NCBI GenBank assembly: GCA_965227935.1
Contig: CBDDGS010000019.1
Location: forward strand, 2,480,001-2,544,000
Direction of reading: 5' to 3'
Origin: JAWPMT01 sp965227935
GTDB taxonomy: Bacteria > Bacteroidota > Bacteroidia > Cytophagales > Cyclobacteriaceae
Length of the DNA stretch: 64,000 bases
Part shown: positions 18,498 through 27,800 of the stretch, piece after piece
Layout: every line of letters starts with the position of its first letter
Numbering within the stretch: position 1 is the stretch's first letter
Position numbers and translations under genes: made by a program
Notes under the pieces: generated by a model
What the model was told of the DNA's origin: nothing
The model's database searches: none
Seen by the model: the letters and a program-made list of their open reading frames with translations, nothing else

Positions 18498-19235
18498 CTA
18501 AAAGTTGATATACCTCGCTGGAAGGTATTTGTAGTCTTTGTTCACGCGCAAGATCAGCTGAATGATTGGTGTGAAGGAGTAGACCCAACCGTCGTCCTTG
18601 TTGAGGTACTCCGCACCGAAAGCCGGGGTAATATTGAGTGTATGTACCTGGTCAAAGACTATCCCGAAGGAGCCTCCTGCCCGAATAAAGCGTAAGGTGA
18701 TATCCGACCCGTCTCCCCATTGGAAAAGCGCCGCTGCCAACCCTCCTACAACATATTTCTTTGAGATCACATAGCTAATGGAAGGAACGTAACGAATCGC
18801 TTGCGTAGTACCAAATCCCTCTGTCTTGAAGTCCGCCTGCCACTTGACCTGCTGCGCCACTGCCCAGAGGTGGTCCTTGTCTTTGCCAAAGAAGTCCTTT
18901 CGGACTATCCCAATCCCAGGCCTGAATTCCCATCTGTTGGGTCGCCGGCTGATGCGGAAGTCGGGAACGATCTCCCACTTCTGGCTAGGTGAATAGGTGA
19001 GCACGCCCTCATAGAATAGCGTGTTCAATTGACTAATGTTTTCGTCAGCGCGCCACTGGATCTCGTGCGAATGCTTGTAGTCGTCCTGTCCTCCAAAGAC
19101 AATCTTGTTGCCCATGATCAGCCAATTGTCCCATCGATCGATTTCACTACCATCGAATGGGTCGATCACCTCCTGGGCCATGCTAACCCAACCCGAGATG
19201 AAAAGAAATATGACTACGAGCGTCCTGCGAACCAT
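18498..19235 (-). CDS. DUF2490-like exported protein (paralogue of 33701-34435)
   Basis: The 245-residue product has a signal peptide ending WVSMAQ and then a barrel-like body. It matches the protein at 33701-34435 throughout. The shared features are WDN near the mature N-terminus, the block EIVPDFRISRRPNRWEFRPG against EIAPDFRIAVKPDRVDFRPG, a RYVPS / RYFPS strand, and an almost identical C-terminus (YKYLPARYINF against YKYTPAKYINF). The order of strands and the DFR...FRPG block recall DUF2490, but that family name is tentative. It is the last gene of a three-gene set behind an OprB-like porin, 5 bp after the helical protein. Confidence 0.78.
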   Translation of the reverse strand: MVRRTLVVIFLFISGWVSMAQEVIDPFDGSEIDRWDNWLIMGNKIVFGGQDDYKHSHEIQWRADENISQLNTLFYEGVLTYSPSQKWEIVPDFRISRRPNRWEFRPGIGIVRKDFFGKDKDHLWAVAQQVKWQADFKTEGFGTTQAIRYVPSISYVISKKYVVGGLAAALFQWGDGSDITLRFIRAGGSFGIVFDQVHTLNITPAFGAEYLNKDDGWVYSFTPIIQLILRVNKDYKYLPARYINF

Positions 19236-19240
19236 CCTCC

Positions 19241-20002
19241 CTACTTAAATAGCATTTTTATGGCTTTACCCATCGCTTTCCACTCCTCGTCGGACGTGGT
19301 ACCTTTTGTGGTGCTGAGAAACGCCTTAAAGGAAGCATAGACCTCTGATCTCAAGTCGTCCTGATCTCTGTAAAAAGCCTCCATTTCCTCCTTCGTCGTT
19401 CCGAATTTCCTCAGAGTTTCACTGTAGACATAGTTCAGCTTTTGGCTCTGTGCGATATGCTCCCGAAAGTTACTTTCGAAGGCCTCAAAGGCCGGAGAAA
19501 CGCTGGATCTGGCCTCATCTGATAAAATTCTGCTGGTAGCAGCCTGGATGGCAGCCATCTGCTTGTCTAACTCCTCCATGGCCTTTTGCTCCCCTTTATC
19601 ATTCTTTTTCTCCTGCTTCGGGGAAGGATAAGCCGAAGGGGCGATAATCTCCTCCCATTCTTGCTGTGTCAGTAGTTGCTGTAATCGAAGCCGTTTTTCG
19701 ATGATAGATGCCTGTAGGACCTTGCGCTCGGTGAAGTCCTCCTGGATAATGGCATCAATCTCATCTGCAGAACTGGCTACCCTGCCCAGTAATTTTTCAA
19801 TGGACTTCACACGTTTGCCATTCCTCTTACGAAATGATTTGATCTCCTTCTTCCCTTCGTTCATCAGTGTGAGGATGTCCTTCTTTCGATCGGGGTCCTT
19901 GACGGCCGCTTTGATTTCCTTGATGGCCTTCGGAGCAATGAAGACTTGTTCAGGTCCACCAGTGATAAGAAAAATAAGAAGGGTTGCCAGCGCAATGAGC
20001 AT
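19241..20002 (-). CDS. Membrane-anchored helical protein, family A (paralogue of 9690-10433)
   Basis: The 253-residue product starts MLIALATLLIFLITGG, a single N-terminal anchor, followed by a long charged helical domain, probably periplasmic. A Lys/Glu-rich linker near residues 125-145 (PSPKQEKKNDKGEQK) separates two helical halves and is longer than in the paralogue at 9690. The conserved blocks are IIEKRLRLQQLLTQQEW, QKLNYVYSETLRKFGTTKEEM and EEWKAMGKAIKMLF. It is packed between the OprB-like porin (17 bp upstream) and the DUF2490-like gene (5 bp downstream), which argues that the three products work together. No enzymatic motif is visible. Confidence 0.8.
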   Translation of the reverse strand: MLIALATLLIFLITGGPEQVFIAPKAIKEIKAAVKDPDRKKDILTLMNEGKKEIKSFRKRNGKRVKSIEKLLGRVASSADEIDAIIQEDFTERKVLQASIIEKRLRLQQLLTQQEWEEIIAPSAYPSPKQEKKNDKGEQKAMEELDKQMAAIQAATSRILSDEARSSVSPAFEAFESNFREHIAQSQKLNYVYSETLRKFGTTKEEMEAFYRDQDDLRSEVYASFKAFLSTTKGTTSDEEWKAMGKAIKMLFK

Positions 20003-20019
20003 TGTTAAATCGATTTATG

Positions 20020-21360
20020 TCAAAAAGTAGCCCGCACCCGCAAACCATAATACCACAAGGAACTGACGGCCTGGTTGAAAGTCGGATTGATGATCAGCTG
20101 CACGTCGGGCGTGACCGCCAGGTGCTCAGTCAAATGGAAGCGGTAATACCCTTCCAGGGTCATTTGGTCCTTGGGTTCGAAGGCATTGCCATTCTCATCC
20201 GTTAATTGCTCGATGTTCGTCTTCGCCGAGCTAAAGGAAAGACCTAGCAAATCGTGACTTCTGAACACAAAGCCATGCCCCAGCTGGATATCTCGCTTGT
20301 AGAAAGCATTCTCTCCATTACCATTGGAAAAGCCAACTCGGAAATACGGCGCGAACTTGTTTTGGAAAAACCAGTGCGTCGAAATGGCCATTCCCGAACC
20401 GCCGGGCACATTCGTATCGGAAGGATTGACGTAGCTGTCACTTTCCCAGAAGGTGACGCTGATCTTCTTGAAGTAGCGCTCAGCCATACTCGGCACCCAA
20501 CCAAACTCGACCGCCTTGAACAGGTTCCAGTCGAAGAAATTCCGCCCAAAATCAAGAAAGTCGCCATCACCCAAGAGGTCACCGTACACGTCCATCACAC
20601 CCGCCATGAGATAGTACTGATCTGACATCCGGTAACTGCCGACAATACCCAAGCCTTGATTGGGCCAATTGATCGTCCCGGAAAGGGAAGAGCCGTAACC
20701 CAGGAAACTCGTCCACGGCACGACCAGACCATGGAAATTGAAGTAGTTGGTCGGGTCAACCTTGCCGACAACAAACTGCAATTGGTCGTCGAGGAAGGAT
20801 TGTTGCCAGTTGAGTTCGAGCATCCTCACCGTGTAGTCATTGAAACCTACAGCCGGAAGACCATAATATCCCGACTCAAAGATGCCGTGGAACATGGGTG
20901 CCGTTTTGTCGCCATCGTACGAATGCCGGCTATTGACCTTGAAGAAAAGTGTTCCGTTGTTTTTGCCCGACTTGCGGCCGACAAGATTCCAACCGACTTG
21001 AATGTCCAAAATACCACTGCTGCTATTGGGCTCATTCACACTCTCATCGATCACCTCACTGGAGCGCATGAAGACCGTGGTGTAGTTGATCCCCAGTTGA
21101 ATGCCTGTCTCCTCATTGAGGCGCGCCTTCCAATCGTACCATCCTTTGGTCACCCGAATGGGGATGCGAAAGTACGATTCCTTCTTCTGGTTGTCGACCC
21201 GAAGCTGGGCACCGATGGACTTCGGTCCTCCCAATGCATCCTGGTTTTCATAGCCCGAGGCCGTGCTGTCAGACGTGAAACCGTAGCCAGACTCACGGTC
21301 CTGGGCGTGGAGTCCGACGAGGCCAAAAATGAGAACTAGTGTGGTTAGGTGTTTTTTCAT
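20020..21360 (-). CDS. OprB-like carbohydrate-selective porin (paralogue of 34440-35744)
   Basis: The 446-residue product has a signal peptide ending LVGLHAQ, a short linker, then an OprB-type barrel. Typical features are the segment GIQLGINYTTVFMRSS, the SGILDIQVGWNL strand, QLQFVVGKVDPTNYFNFHG, and a C-terminal strand YGLRVRATF ending in Phe. OprB-family porins pass sugars and other small solutes. The homologue at 34440-35744 has the same layout, including VIGKIDMPDWFTFNG. The ATG at 21360 was preferred because it starts the signal peptide. In-frame ATGs also lie 9 and 21 bases further upstream. It heads the set porin - helical protein - DUF2490-like. Confidence 0.83.
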   Translation of the reverse strand: MKKHLTTLVLIFGLVGLHAQDRESGYGFTSDSTASGYENQDALGGPKSIGAQLRVDNQKKESYFRIPIRVTKGWYDWKARLNEETGIQLGINYTTVFMRSSEVIDESVNEPNSSSGILDIQVGWNLVGRKSGKNNGTLFFKVNSRHSYDGDKTAPMFHGIFESGYYGLPAVGFNDYTVRMLELNWQQSFLDDQLQFVVGKVDPTNYFNFHGLVVPWTSFLGYGSSLSGTINWPNQGLGIVGSYRMSDQYYLMAGVMDVYGDLLGDGDFLDFGRNFFDWNLFKAVEFGWVPSMAERYFKKISVTFWESDSYVNPSDTNVPGGSGMAISTHWFFQNKFAPYFRVGFSNGNGENAFYKRDIQLGHGFVFRSHDLLGLSFSSAKTNIEQLTDENGNAFEPKDQMTLEGYYRFHLTEHLAVTPDVQLIINPTFNQAVSSLWYYGLRVRATF

Positions 21361-21374
21361 CCGATTCATTTGAA

Positions 21375-21461
21375 GCGTCATTCAGAGGAAGGCCTGTAGG
21401 GCCGACCGAAGAATCTGCTTAAGAGACTCTTCGCTACGTTGCTCTCCGCTCTGAGTGACGC
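21375..21461. repeat. Dispersed palindromic intergenic repeat
   Basis: The left arm contains CGTCATTCAGAG (21376-21387) and CGAAGAATCT (21407-21416). The right arm contains AGACTCTTCG (21424-21433) and CTCTGAGTGACG (21449-21460), which are near-perfect reverse complements of the left pieces in mirrored order. The same two left motifs occur in order at 9524-9560. The element sits between the aminoacylase and porin genes and could fold into a long hairpin in RNA. No protein gene is associated with it. Confidence 0.65.
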
Positions 21462-21490
21462 ATTCTTTTCTATTTTTTCGCCATACGCTC

Positions 21491-23140
21491 CTACTCCACG
21501 CCATGGTCATGCAAATCTTCCGGAATCTCAGGCGCCAGTAGGTTCTCGAGATACGACTCTTTTTCCAAAGGCACCCAACGACCTTGCTCCTCAACTGGAT
21601 ACCGAATAGGTTGTCCGGGATACTGACCCCTCTGCACCTCAGAGTCCCTCACCATCACGACGCCGTTCACCAGCACATAAGGAATCCCCGTAGAAGGCAA
21701 ACCATTCTCACCCAGCACGTACGTTGCATTATCTGTGATCTCGTCCGGATGAAATACCGTAATGTCTGCAACCATGCCCTCCTGCATCCTGCCTCTCTTC
21801 TGCATGGCCTCAAGACCAGCCTCCCCCAGATGTAATGCCGTCCAGTAACTATTCTGGGAGATCGTCTGCATTAGCGGCACATTGTTCTCACGGGCAAGTC
21901 GGAAGGATGCTGCATGCGAACCCGCCGTACGTGGATGTCCCACGTAATCGGTGAATGGTGCGTCCGGTCCCAGGATCTCGCTGTCAATATCGGTACCTGG
22001 CATCGCGTCACCAGCGACCGTCATATGGGGTACTTGCAAAAAGTATTTGAGCCACTCTTCTTTGTAAGGGAAACAGAGTATGATGATATAGCCTGGATCC
22101 TCGCGGACTTTGGCCTGGTATGACTCAAGGGTGAACGTCACGCCCGTTTTAGGGTCCAACATATCTTCGTAACCCACGCCAAGGAGCCCAATCTTATCTG
22201 GTGCAAAAAAGGCGGAACCAATCGTCGATGACCCGCAGAAATAGGGATAATACTCTGACCAAACGTTCTTACCCTGGTCCCGGAACAATTGAGCATGCTC
22301 CTCTATCTCCCACCAACCCTGATAAGCATTGTGGCTAAACAGAACGGGAGCATCCAATGCCATCCCGTTAACCAGCTGCTCGAAAGAACCGAGGTTACCC
22401 TCATACGGTGGCCTGCTATTACCTAATAATCGAACATGAAAGCTGCTGGCACGTCCATAGTTGGCGGCCACTTTTTGATAATTGAATACTTCCAGCGTAG
22501 AAGCGCCGCTGGCCATGTAGCCCATGGTAGAACCCGCTGTCAATGCACCTTGCCTAAACTCTTCATCGGCAATGGCCATGATTTCGTTGATTTGGTCGAG
22601 CGTTGAAACAGTCTCCGCCCAATCAGGCTTCCCATTCTCTTTGTAGGAGTCTCCCCTTAAGTAGCCAAGGAGGTCCTTGGCATCGACATCTTCCGTGATT
22701 TCCATTTGGTCCAGGACCCGCATCCGAATCGCCTCGTGAGAGACCGCCGCGCCATAATTCACTGGCCACTTTCCCGCCCGTCGGTCGTAAAACTTGGCAA
22801 TATTTAGATTGCCGCCCTCCAAATCGAGCGGAGTGGTCACGCCATCGCGAAGTCCAATGTAGGCATTCCACTCAATGCCATGCCCATGATTCTGGGTATC
22901 CAGAAAGCCCGGGGCCACCACATGCCCTGTAGCATCGATCGTCTCAGCTCCACTGATCTCTTCCTCGGTAATCGTAACGATAACTCCGTCTTTGATACCG
23001 ACATTTCGCACGGCATCGAAGTTGGTCTCTGGATCCATCACCCGCCCATTGAGAATGACGACGTCATAGCCATCGGTGGGCTTGGACGGACCGCAGGCGA
23101 GGATTGAGAGGAGGGGAATAAAAAAAAGTAGCTTTCTCAT
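21491..23140 (-). CDS. D-aminoacylase / N-acyl-D-amino-acid deacylase family lipoprotein, altered metal motif
   Basis: The 549-residue lipoprotein (lipobox ILAC, Cys16) belongs to the amidohydrolase superfamily, D-aminoacylase/N-acyl-D-glutamate deacylase branch. It has the N-terminal small beta domain (NGRVMDPETNFDAVRNVGI), VVAPGFLD, a GVTTPLDLEGG block with Glu108 where the D-aminoacylase metal-bridging Cys lies, and the His-containing segments SSFHVRLL and LFSHNAYQGW. The usual metal pair after PGFxD is HxH. Here the aligned first His is Gln83 (DTQNHGHG), with histidines at 85 and 87. The enzyme would free amino acids from N-acyl or D-amino substrates in the periplasm. It lies 17 bp after the metallophosphoesterase and is probably in its operon. 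Confidence 0.85.
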   Translation of the reverse strand: MRKLLFFIPLLSILACGPSKPTDGYDVVILNGRVMDPETNFDAVRNVGIKDGVIVTITEEEISGAETIDATGHVVAPGFLDTQNHGHGIEWNAYIGLRDGVTTPLDLEGGNLNIAKFYDRRAGKWPVNYGAAVSHEAIRMRVLDQMEITEDVDAKDLLGYLRGDSYKENGKPDWAETVSTLDQINEIMAIADEEFRQGALTAGSTMGYMASGASTLEVFNYQKVAANYGRASSFHVRLLGNSRPPYEGNLGSFEQLVNGMALDAPVLFSHNAYQGWWEIEEHAQLFRDQGKNVWSEYYPYFCGSSTIGSAFFAPDKIGLLGVGYEDMLDPKTGVTFTLESYQAKVREDPGYIIILCFPYKEEWLKYFLQVPHMTVAGDAMPGTDIDSEILGPDAPFTDYVGHPRTAGSHAASFRLARENNVPLMQTISQNSYWTALHLGEAGLEAMQKRGRMQEGMVADITVFHPDEITDNATYVLGENGLPSTGIPYVLVNGVVMVRDSEVQRGQYPGQPIRYPVEEQGRWVPLEKESYLENLLAPEIPEDLHDHGVE

Positions 23141-23157
23141 AGTTTTCAATAGAAATC

Positions 23158-24174
23158 TCAATTCGTTGACGGAGGCCGATCCTGGCAGTTCGCCAGTTCA
23201 AAACACAAAGTATCACCAGCTGCCGGAATTTCGCCCGTCTTATCCAGAATACCCGCGAGCAGCACGTTGGCGATATCAACTCCAGACGCGTCCACAGTCA
23301 CGAGTGTAATATGATCCATCGACCTTCGGGGGCCGACAAATTGCTGCCCTCCAGTCGTGCCTAGATTGATATAATCACGTCCAAGTCTTTCCGTGTACTG
23401 ATAGCTGTGGGTATGTCCGTTGAATACCGTGTAGGGCCTGGTAGACAGCGCATTTTCTACAGACAAGAAGTTCTCTTCACCCTCCTTTTCCCAAACGGGC
23501 TTATGCATCATTAGGAAGGTCCACAGTACTTCAGGGTTGTCTTTTATAGCCTGTCGCATGTACACGGCTTGCTCCTCCCCAATATTGCCAAACTTCCGCT
23601 CCGGCATCGCGGCATAAGCCGTCTTACTAAAAGCCTCGGGACCCTGCGAATCATAAATAACGATGGCCTCATTCCGGGCCTCCTCTATCTCTGCCATCCG
23701 CTCGTCACTATTGTCCTCGGTGTCCAGCACGAGAAACAGGACATTCCTGTACACAAAATGATAATATCGCTGCCCCAGACGTTCCTTCCAGATACTACGA
23801 GCCAGCTCTCCTGTCAGGTCATGGTTACCACCTGTGTAGAAAATGGGTGCGGTAGCTTTATCAGCCCGGGTATCGAAGTCATCCCACTGCTGATTCCACT
23901 CCGCAACGTCGCCGGTACCATCGATCAAGTCTCCGACATTCACGATCATATCTGGTCGAAGCAGATTCAATTGCGCTACTGCCACTTCGAAGATCCGGGG
24001 TCGCTCACCACCCGTCAGATCACTGAACAAGGCGAAGGTGAACTTCTCAGGGCTATCATCAAATCGCTCATGGGTCCAGGGTTTCGGCCCCTCTCCGATC
24101 CCATGTTGAAATCGGGGTGGGTCCGCACACGCACAAAGGAGTGCCAGGGATAGTATGGTTAGGTTGAGTTTCAT
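23158..24174 (-). CDS. Metallophosphoesterase lipoprotein
   Basis: The 338-residue product has a lipobox LCAC (Cys15) and the calcineurin-like phosphoesterase motifs in order: FSDLTGG (Asp52), VGDLIDG (Asp82), GGNHD (Asn117, His118), MMHKPVW, and FNGHTHSYQY. The first motif is DxT instead of the usual DxH. I recall the same SDxTGG form in other Bacteroidota relatives, so it is probably a subfamily trait. It is anchored to the outer or inner membrane on the periplasmic side and probably hydrolyses a phosphomonoester or diester of unknown identity. It is the first gene of a pair with the aminoacylase-like lipoprotein. Confidence 0.88.
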   Translation of the reverse strand: MKLNLTILSLALLCACADPPRFQHGIGEGPKPWTHERFDDSPEKFTFALFSDLTGGERPRIFEVAVAQLNLLRPDMIVNVGDLIDGTGDVAEWNQQWDDFDTRADKATAPIFYTGGNHDLTGELARSIWKERLGQRYYHFVYRNVLFLVLDTEDNSDERMAEIEEARNEAIVIYDSQGPEAFSKTAYAAMPERKFGNIGEEQAVYMRQAIKDNPEVLWTFLMMHKPVWEKEGEENFLSVENALSTRPYTVFNGHTHSYQYTERLGRDYINLGTTGGQQFVGPRRSMDHITLVTVDASGVDIANVLLAGILDKTGEIPAAGDTLCFELANCQDRPPSTN

Positions 24175-24182
24175 CTCTCAGG

Positions 24183-24268
24183 TGTCATCCTGAGGATCTC
24201 GAAGGATAGACACCTTCTCACTTTTGGTTATGAAGAGGGCCTTACACTTCGAGGACCTCAGTGTGACA
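24183..24268. repeat. Inverted repeat with 22-bp arms in the gap before a SYLF gene
   Basis: The left arm (24183-24204, beginning TGTCATCCTGAGG and ending CTCGAAG) and the right arm (24247-24268, beginning CTTCGAGGACCTCAG and ending TGTGACA) match at 18 of 22 positions as reverse complements, with a 42-bp spacer. The TGTCATCCTGAGG..CGAAG pattern is a widespread intergenic palindrome type in bacterial genomes. The element lies downstream of the SYLF gene and upstream of the phosphoesterase, so in the minus-strand transcript it could act as an RNA-stabilising hairpin. Confidence 0.7.
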
Positions 24269-24289
24269 GGCCCTTACGACAAGGAATAC

Positions 24290-24823
24290 TTAATTCTTCC
24301 AGTCCTTCGTATCGAACTTCTGTCCACCGACGGAAGCTTCGTACATCAGTCCCCCCTTGGCCATGGTGAAGATGGCCACGCCATCCTTGTAAGGAGCATC
24401 GACAGCAGCCCCCGCAGTCACCGCTACGGCTGATGCTTGTGCTGATAGCTTCAGCTTACCCTCCACGAAGTTGTCATAAGCAGCTTTGTTCTCGAACAAT
24501 ACAGCTTCCATGTACGCCTGACCGCCCCACTGGAAGCCGACGGTTACCTGTGTCATGGATGCACGCATGATGGGGCTACCACCTCTGAAAAGGACACCAT
24601 CGCCATGGGCGCCGCCGATGCCGATAGCACCTTTGCCAACATTAGGGAAGATCGCATAGCCATAGGCAGTTTCTAAGACCTTCTGGATCTGCCAGTTGGT
24701 CTCGACGAGCTCCTTGATGGCATCCTTCGACTTTTGGATGCGTTCCTTTTCCTTGTTGTTTTGAGCAATGGCTATAGTGCCCACGGTGAGCAACAAAGCC
24801 AGAAGAGATATTTGTAGTTTCAT
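24290..24823 (-). CDS. SYLF (Ysc84-like) lipid-binding domain protein
   Basis: The 177-residue product has a signal peptide ending GTIAIAQ, then one complete SYLF domain (about residues 45-175) with the hallmarks AYGYAIFPNVGKGAIGIGGA, GVLFRGG, TQVTVGFQWGGQAYMEAVLF and GGLMYEASVGGQKF. SYLF proteins bind phospholipids, and bacterial secreted forms are of unknown role. The length is typical. It is 43 bp downstream of the large BNR-type lipoprotein on the same strand and probably shares its transcript. Confidence 0.92.
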   Translation of the reverse strand: MKLQISLLALLLTVGTIAIAQNNKEKERIQKSKDAIKELVETNWQIQKVLETAYGYAIFPNVGKGAIGIGGAHGDGVLFRGGSPIMRASMTQVTVGFQWGGQAYMEAVLFENKAAYDNFVEGKLKLSAQASAVAVTAGAAVDAPYKDGVAIFTMAKGGLMYEASVGGQKFDTKDWKN

Positions 24824-24866
24824 TCGATTTGGATTTGTATGTTGTTAATTCAAAAACAGCGGAAAG

Positions 24867-27800
24867 TTACTGTACAATGGACTCAAACTGTTGCACTGCG
24901 GGCCCAATAGCCGCCTGATATTCATCATCGGCCTGCTTGGCTTCCTGCTGCAGCTGCCGAAATTCCCGTTTCATCTGGGTCGTCACCGGACCTTCCGAAT
25001 GATCGAGAATACCGCTCATGAATGACATCTTGAAAAGGATCGTGGCGGGCTGATTGATCACCTCTGCCAGCGTGCGCCCTCTTGAGACATAGGCCCCTTC
25101 GTAGTTATCTACAATTTCTGTAACGGCTTCTGCCTGCTTCTTGGCCTCCTCCTTCGCTGAATCATCCGCTCCACCAGATTGGAATGCCTCAAGTTTCTCG
25201 GTAATGTCACTCTTCACAGCCAAGGCTTCCAGAACCAGTTGTGTCTTGGCCTCCGCGGTATTGTACATATCCATCCAGAAGGCGAACTTACCATTGGCCT
25301 GTGCCTGAGTATAGGACTCTTTGGGGCTCATGGCAAGATTGAAACTCTGCGTCTCGACCGTACCGTCAACAGTGAGTTGGACAGTATATCTACCCGGAGG
25401 CACGATCGGCGTCACGGTAGTGCCAGGCCTACCCGGGACCCGAGAAACTCCATTGATCCGCATGTCCCAGACAAACTTGTTGAGTCCAGCATTAATGTCA
25501 GATCCGGTGCCAGTTGCAAGCATCATTTGCTCCTTGGAGTAGTTGCGGATCACTTTCCCGCCCCGGTCGAGGATCGCTATGCTGATCTCTGAAGGTTCAC
25601 TGGCCAACTTGAAATAGAAGGTCGGACCAAGCGGCTTCGGATCTCCGGCATCAATGAATTGGCGCTTGCGCTCACCATTCACCTGCTGGAATGTGAGTTC
25701 ATAGTAAGTCAGCCCCGGTCGCATATTTTGAACGAAATAGTTCTTCTTCATGCCGGGATCACCGCCTGGCACGTAGTCCAACCACCAGTTGTACCCAAAT
25801 CGTGTGTGATCAGGAATGGAATACAAGTGCACAGGTTTCGCGTCGATGGTCTCAGACTTCTCTCGAAGCGGACCGATGTCGTCCATGATCCAGAAACCAC
25901 GACCATTGGTGGCAATCACAAGGTCGACATCTTTGATGACCATATCCACAACGGGAACAGCTGGAAGATTGGCCTTCAGCTTCTCCCAACTCTGACCGTC
26001 GTTGAGAGAGTAGTACACACCCGTTTCCGTCCCGACGAAAAGCAGCCCTTTGCGTTCCTTGTCCTCACGAATGGTGCGTGTGATCTCCGTCTGCGGGAAG
26101 TTGGCAGAGAGATTGATCCACGTCTTCCCGTAGTCGGTCGTCTTGAAGATGTAAGGATTGTAATCGTCGTACGTGTTGAAATTGGAGAAAACGACATAAG
26201 CCGTTGCAGCATCATGAGGCGAAGGCTCTATTTCATACACCTGGGAGTACTCGGGCGCCCCTTCCGTGATGGACACATCCTGCCAGCTTCCTCCCCCATT
26301 TTGGGTCACGTGCACCTTGCCGTCGTCGGAGCCCGTCCAGATCACACCTCTTCGCACAGGAGACTCGGCCATCCTCTTGATGGTACTGTACACTTCCTGC
26401 CCGAAATATTCGGATAGCCAAGGTGTCCCGGTAATCTTTTGTCTGTCTTTTAGGTCGTTGGTCAGGTCCGGGCTGATCACTTCCCAACTCAGGCCTTCGT
26501 CCCTTGTACGGAAAACGACATTGCCCCCCAGATAGATCGTGTTGGGATCGTGGGGAGAAACGAAGTAGGACAAGTCCCAATTGAAGCGGTAGTCAAGATC
26601 ATAAGAATTGAGACCAAACATCGGCTTAGGAGAAACGGACCGTACTTCATCCTGTCCCGTGGCGATATTATTGACAGTAAAAGGAGCACCGCTGCCCATC
26701 GGCGCACCACCGGAGATGTTGTAGACGATGTTGTTGTCACCCGGCTTGGGAATCACACTACTGATCTCGCCATTACCTATGATGGTCGTTTCATAGCCTG
26801 AGATCCCACCCCATCGTGAGGCACTAGGGACCTTGTAAGCAAGGATGTCCTGTCCACTACCATAGACATTGTATGGAAAGTCGTCATCGACATTGACCCG
26901 ATAAAACTGGGAGTTCTTTTGTGTATGCTGGCTGCTCCAGGTCTTTCCAGCCGTCATACTCACCTGGCAGCCTCCGTCATTGGTTCCGATCATGCGGTTG
27001 GGATCCCTGGGACAGATCCAGATGTCATGAAAGTCGTCCTTGATACCTGGATCGAGGATCCAGTTCTTGCCGCCGTCTTTGGACTTGAACATCCGGTTGT
27101 TAGGGCTCCATAACTCATTGGCATCATGAGGACTTGCAAAAATGTGACTGTAATAAAAAGGTCGTCCGATGATCTGAAAGAAATTGGTGACGAACTCCCA
27201 GTTCTCTCCCAGGTCATTAGAAACATACAGACCTGGTTCGGTTTCGGAGTCAAGCAGGATATATACCTTGTTGGCATCTGCGGCCGACATCGTCAGCCCC
27301 GCTCTACCACGTCCACCTTCAGGCAACCCATTGGCATAGGAGATTTCCGTCCAGGTGTCACCCCCGTCGGTGGACTTGTACAGGCCGCTCTCTGGTCCCC
27401 CTGTTTTAGGTCCCCAGGCTTTGCGTTCGAATTCCCAGAGGTATGCGAAAAGCTCGTCGGGATTGGATGGATTCATTACCAAATCAATACAACCGGCATT
27501 CTCGCTCTTAAAGAGTACCTTTTCCCAGCTTTGGCCGCCGTCCAGCGTACGGAACACACCTCTCTCCGGATTGGGACCGAAGGCATGGCCAAATGCTCCC
27601 ACAAAAACGATGTCGGGATTCGTTGGGTGCACACGAACCTGGGAGATGTGGTGGGTTTCTTCCAGTCCGAGGTGTGTCCAGGTCTTACCATTGTCGGTGG
27701 TCTTGTAGACGCCATCTCCCCAGCTTACATTGTTGCGCATCTGCGGCTCACCCATTCCTACGTAGGCAATGTTGGGGTTGGACTCGGAAAACTCCATGGC

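Noticed and set aside
20656..21339. Long open frame on the plus strand opposite the OprB-like porin
   Set aside because: Its translation has no family features, and the porin on the other strand is well supported by a paralogue.
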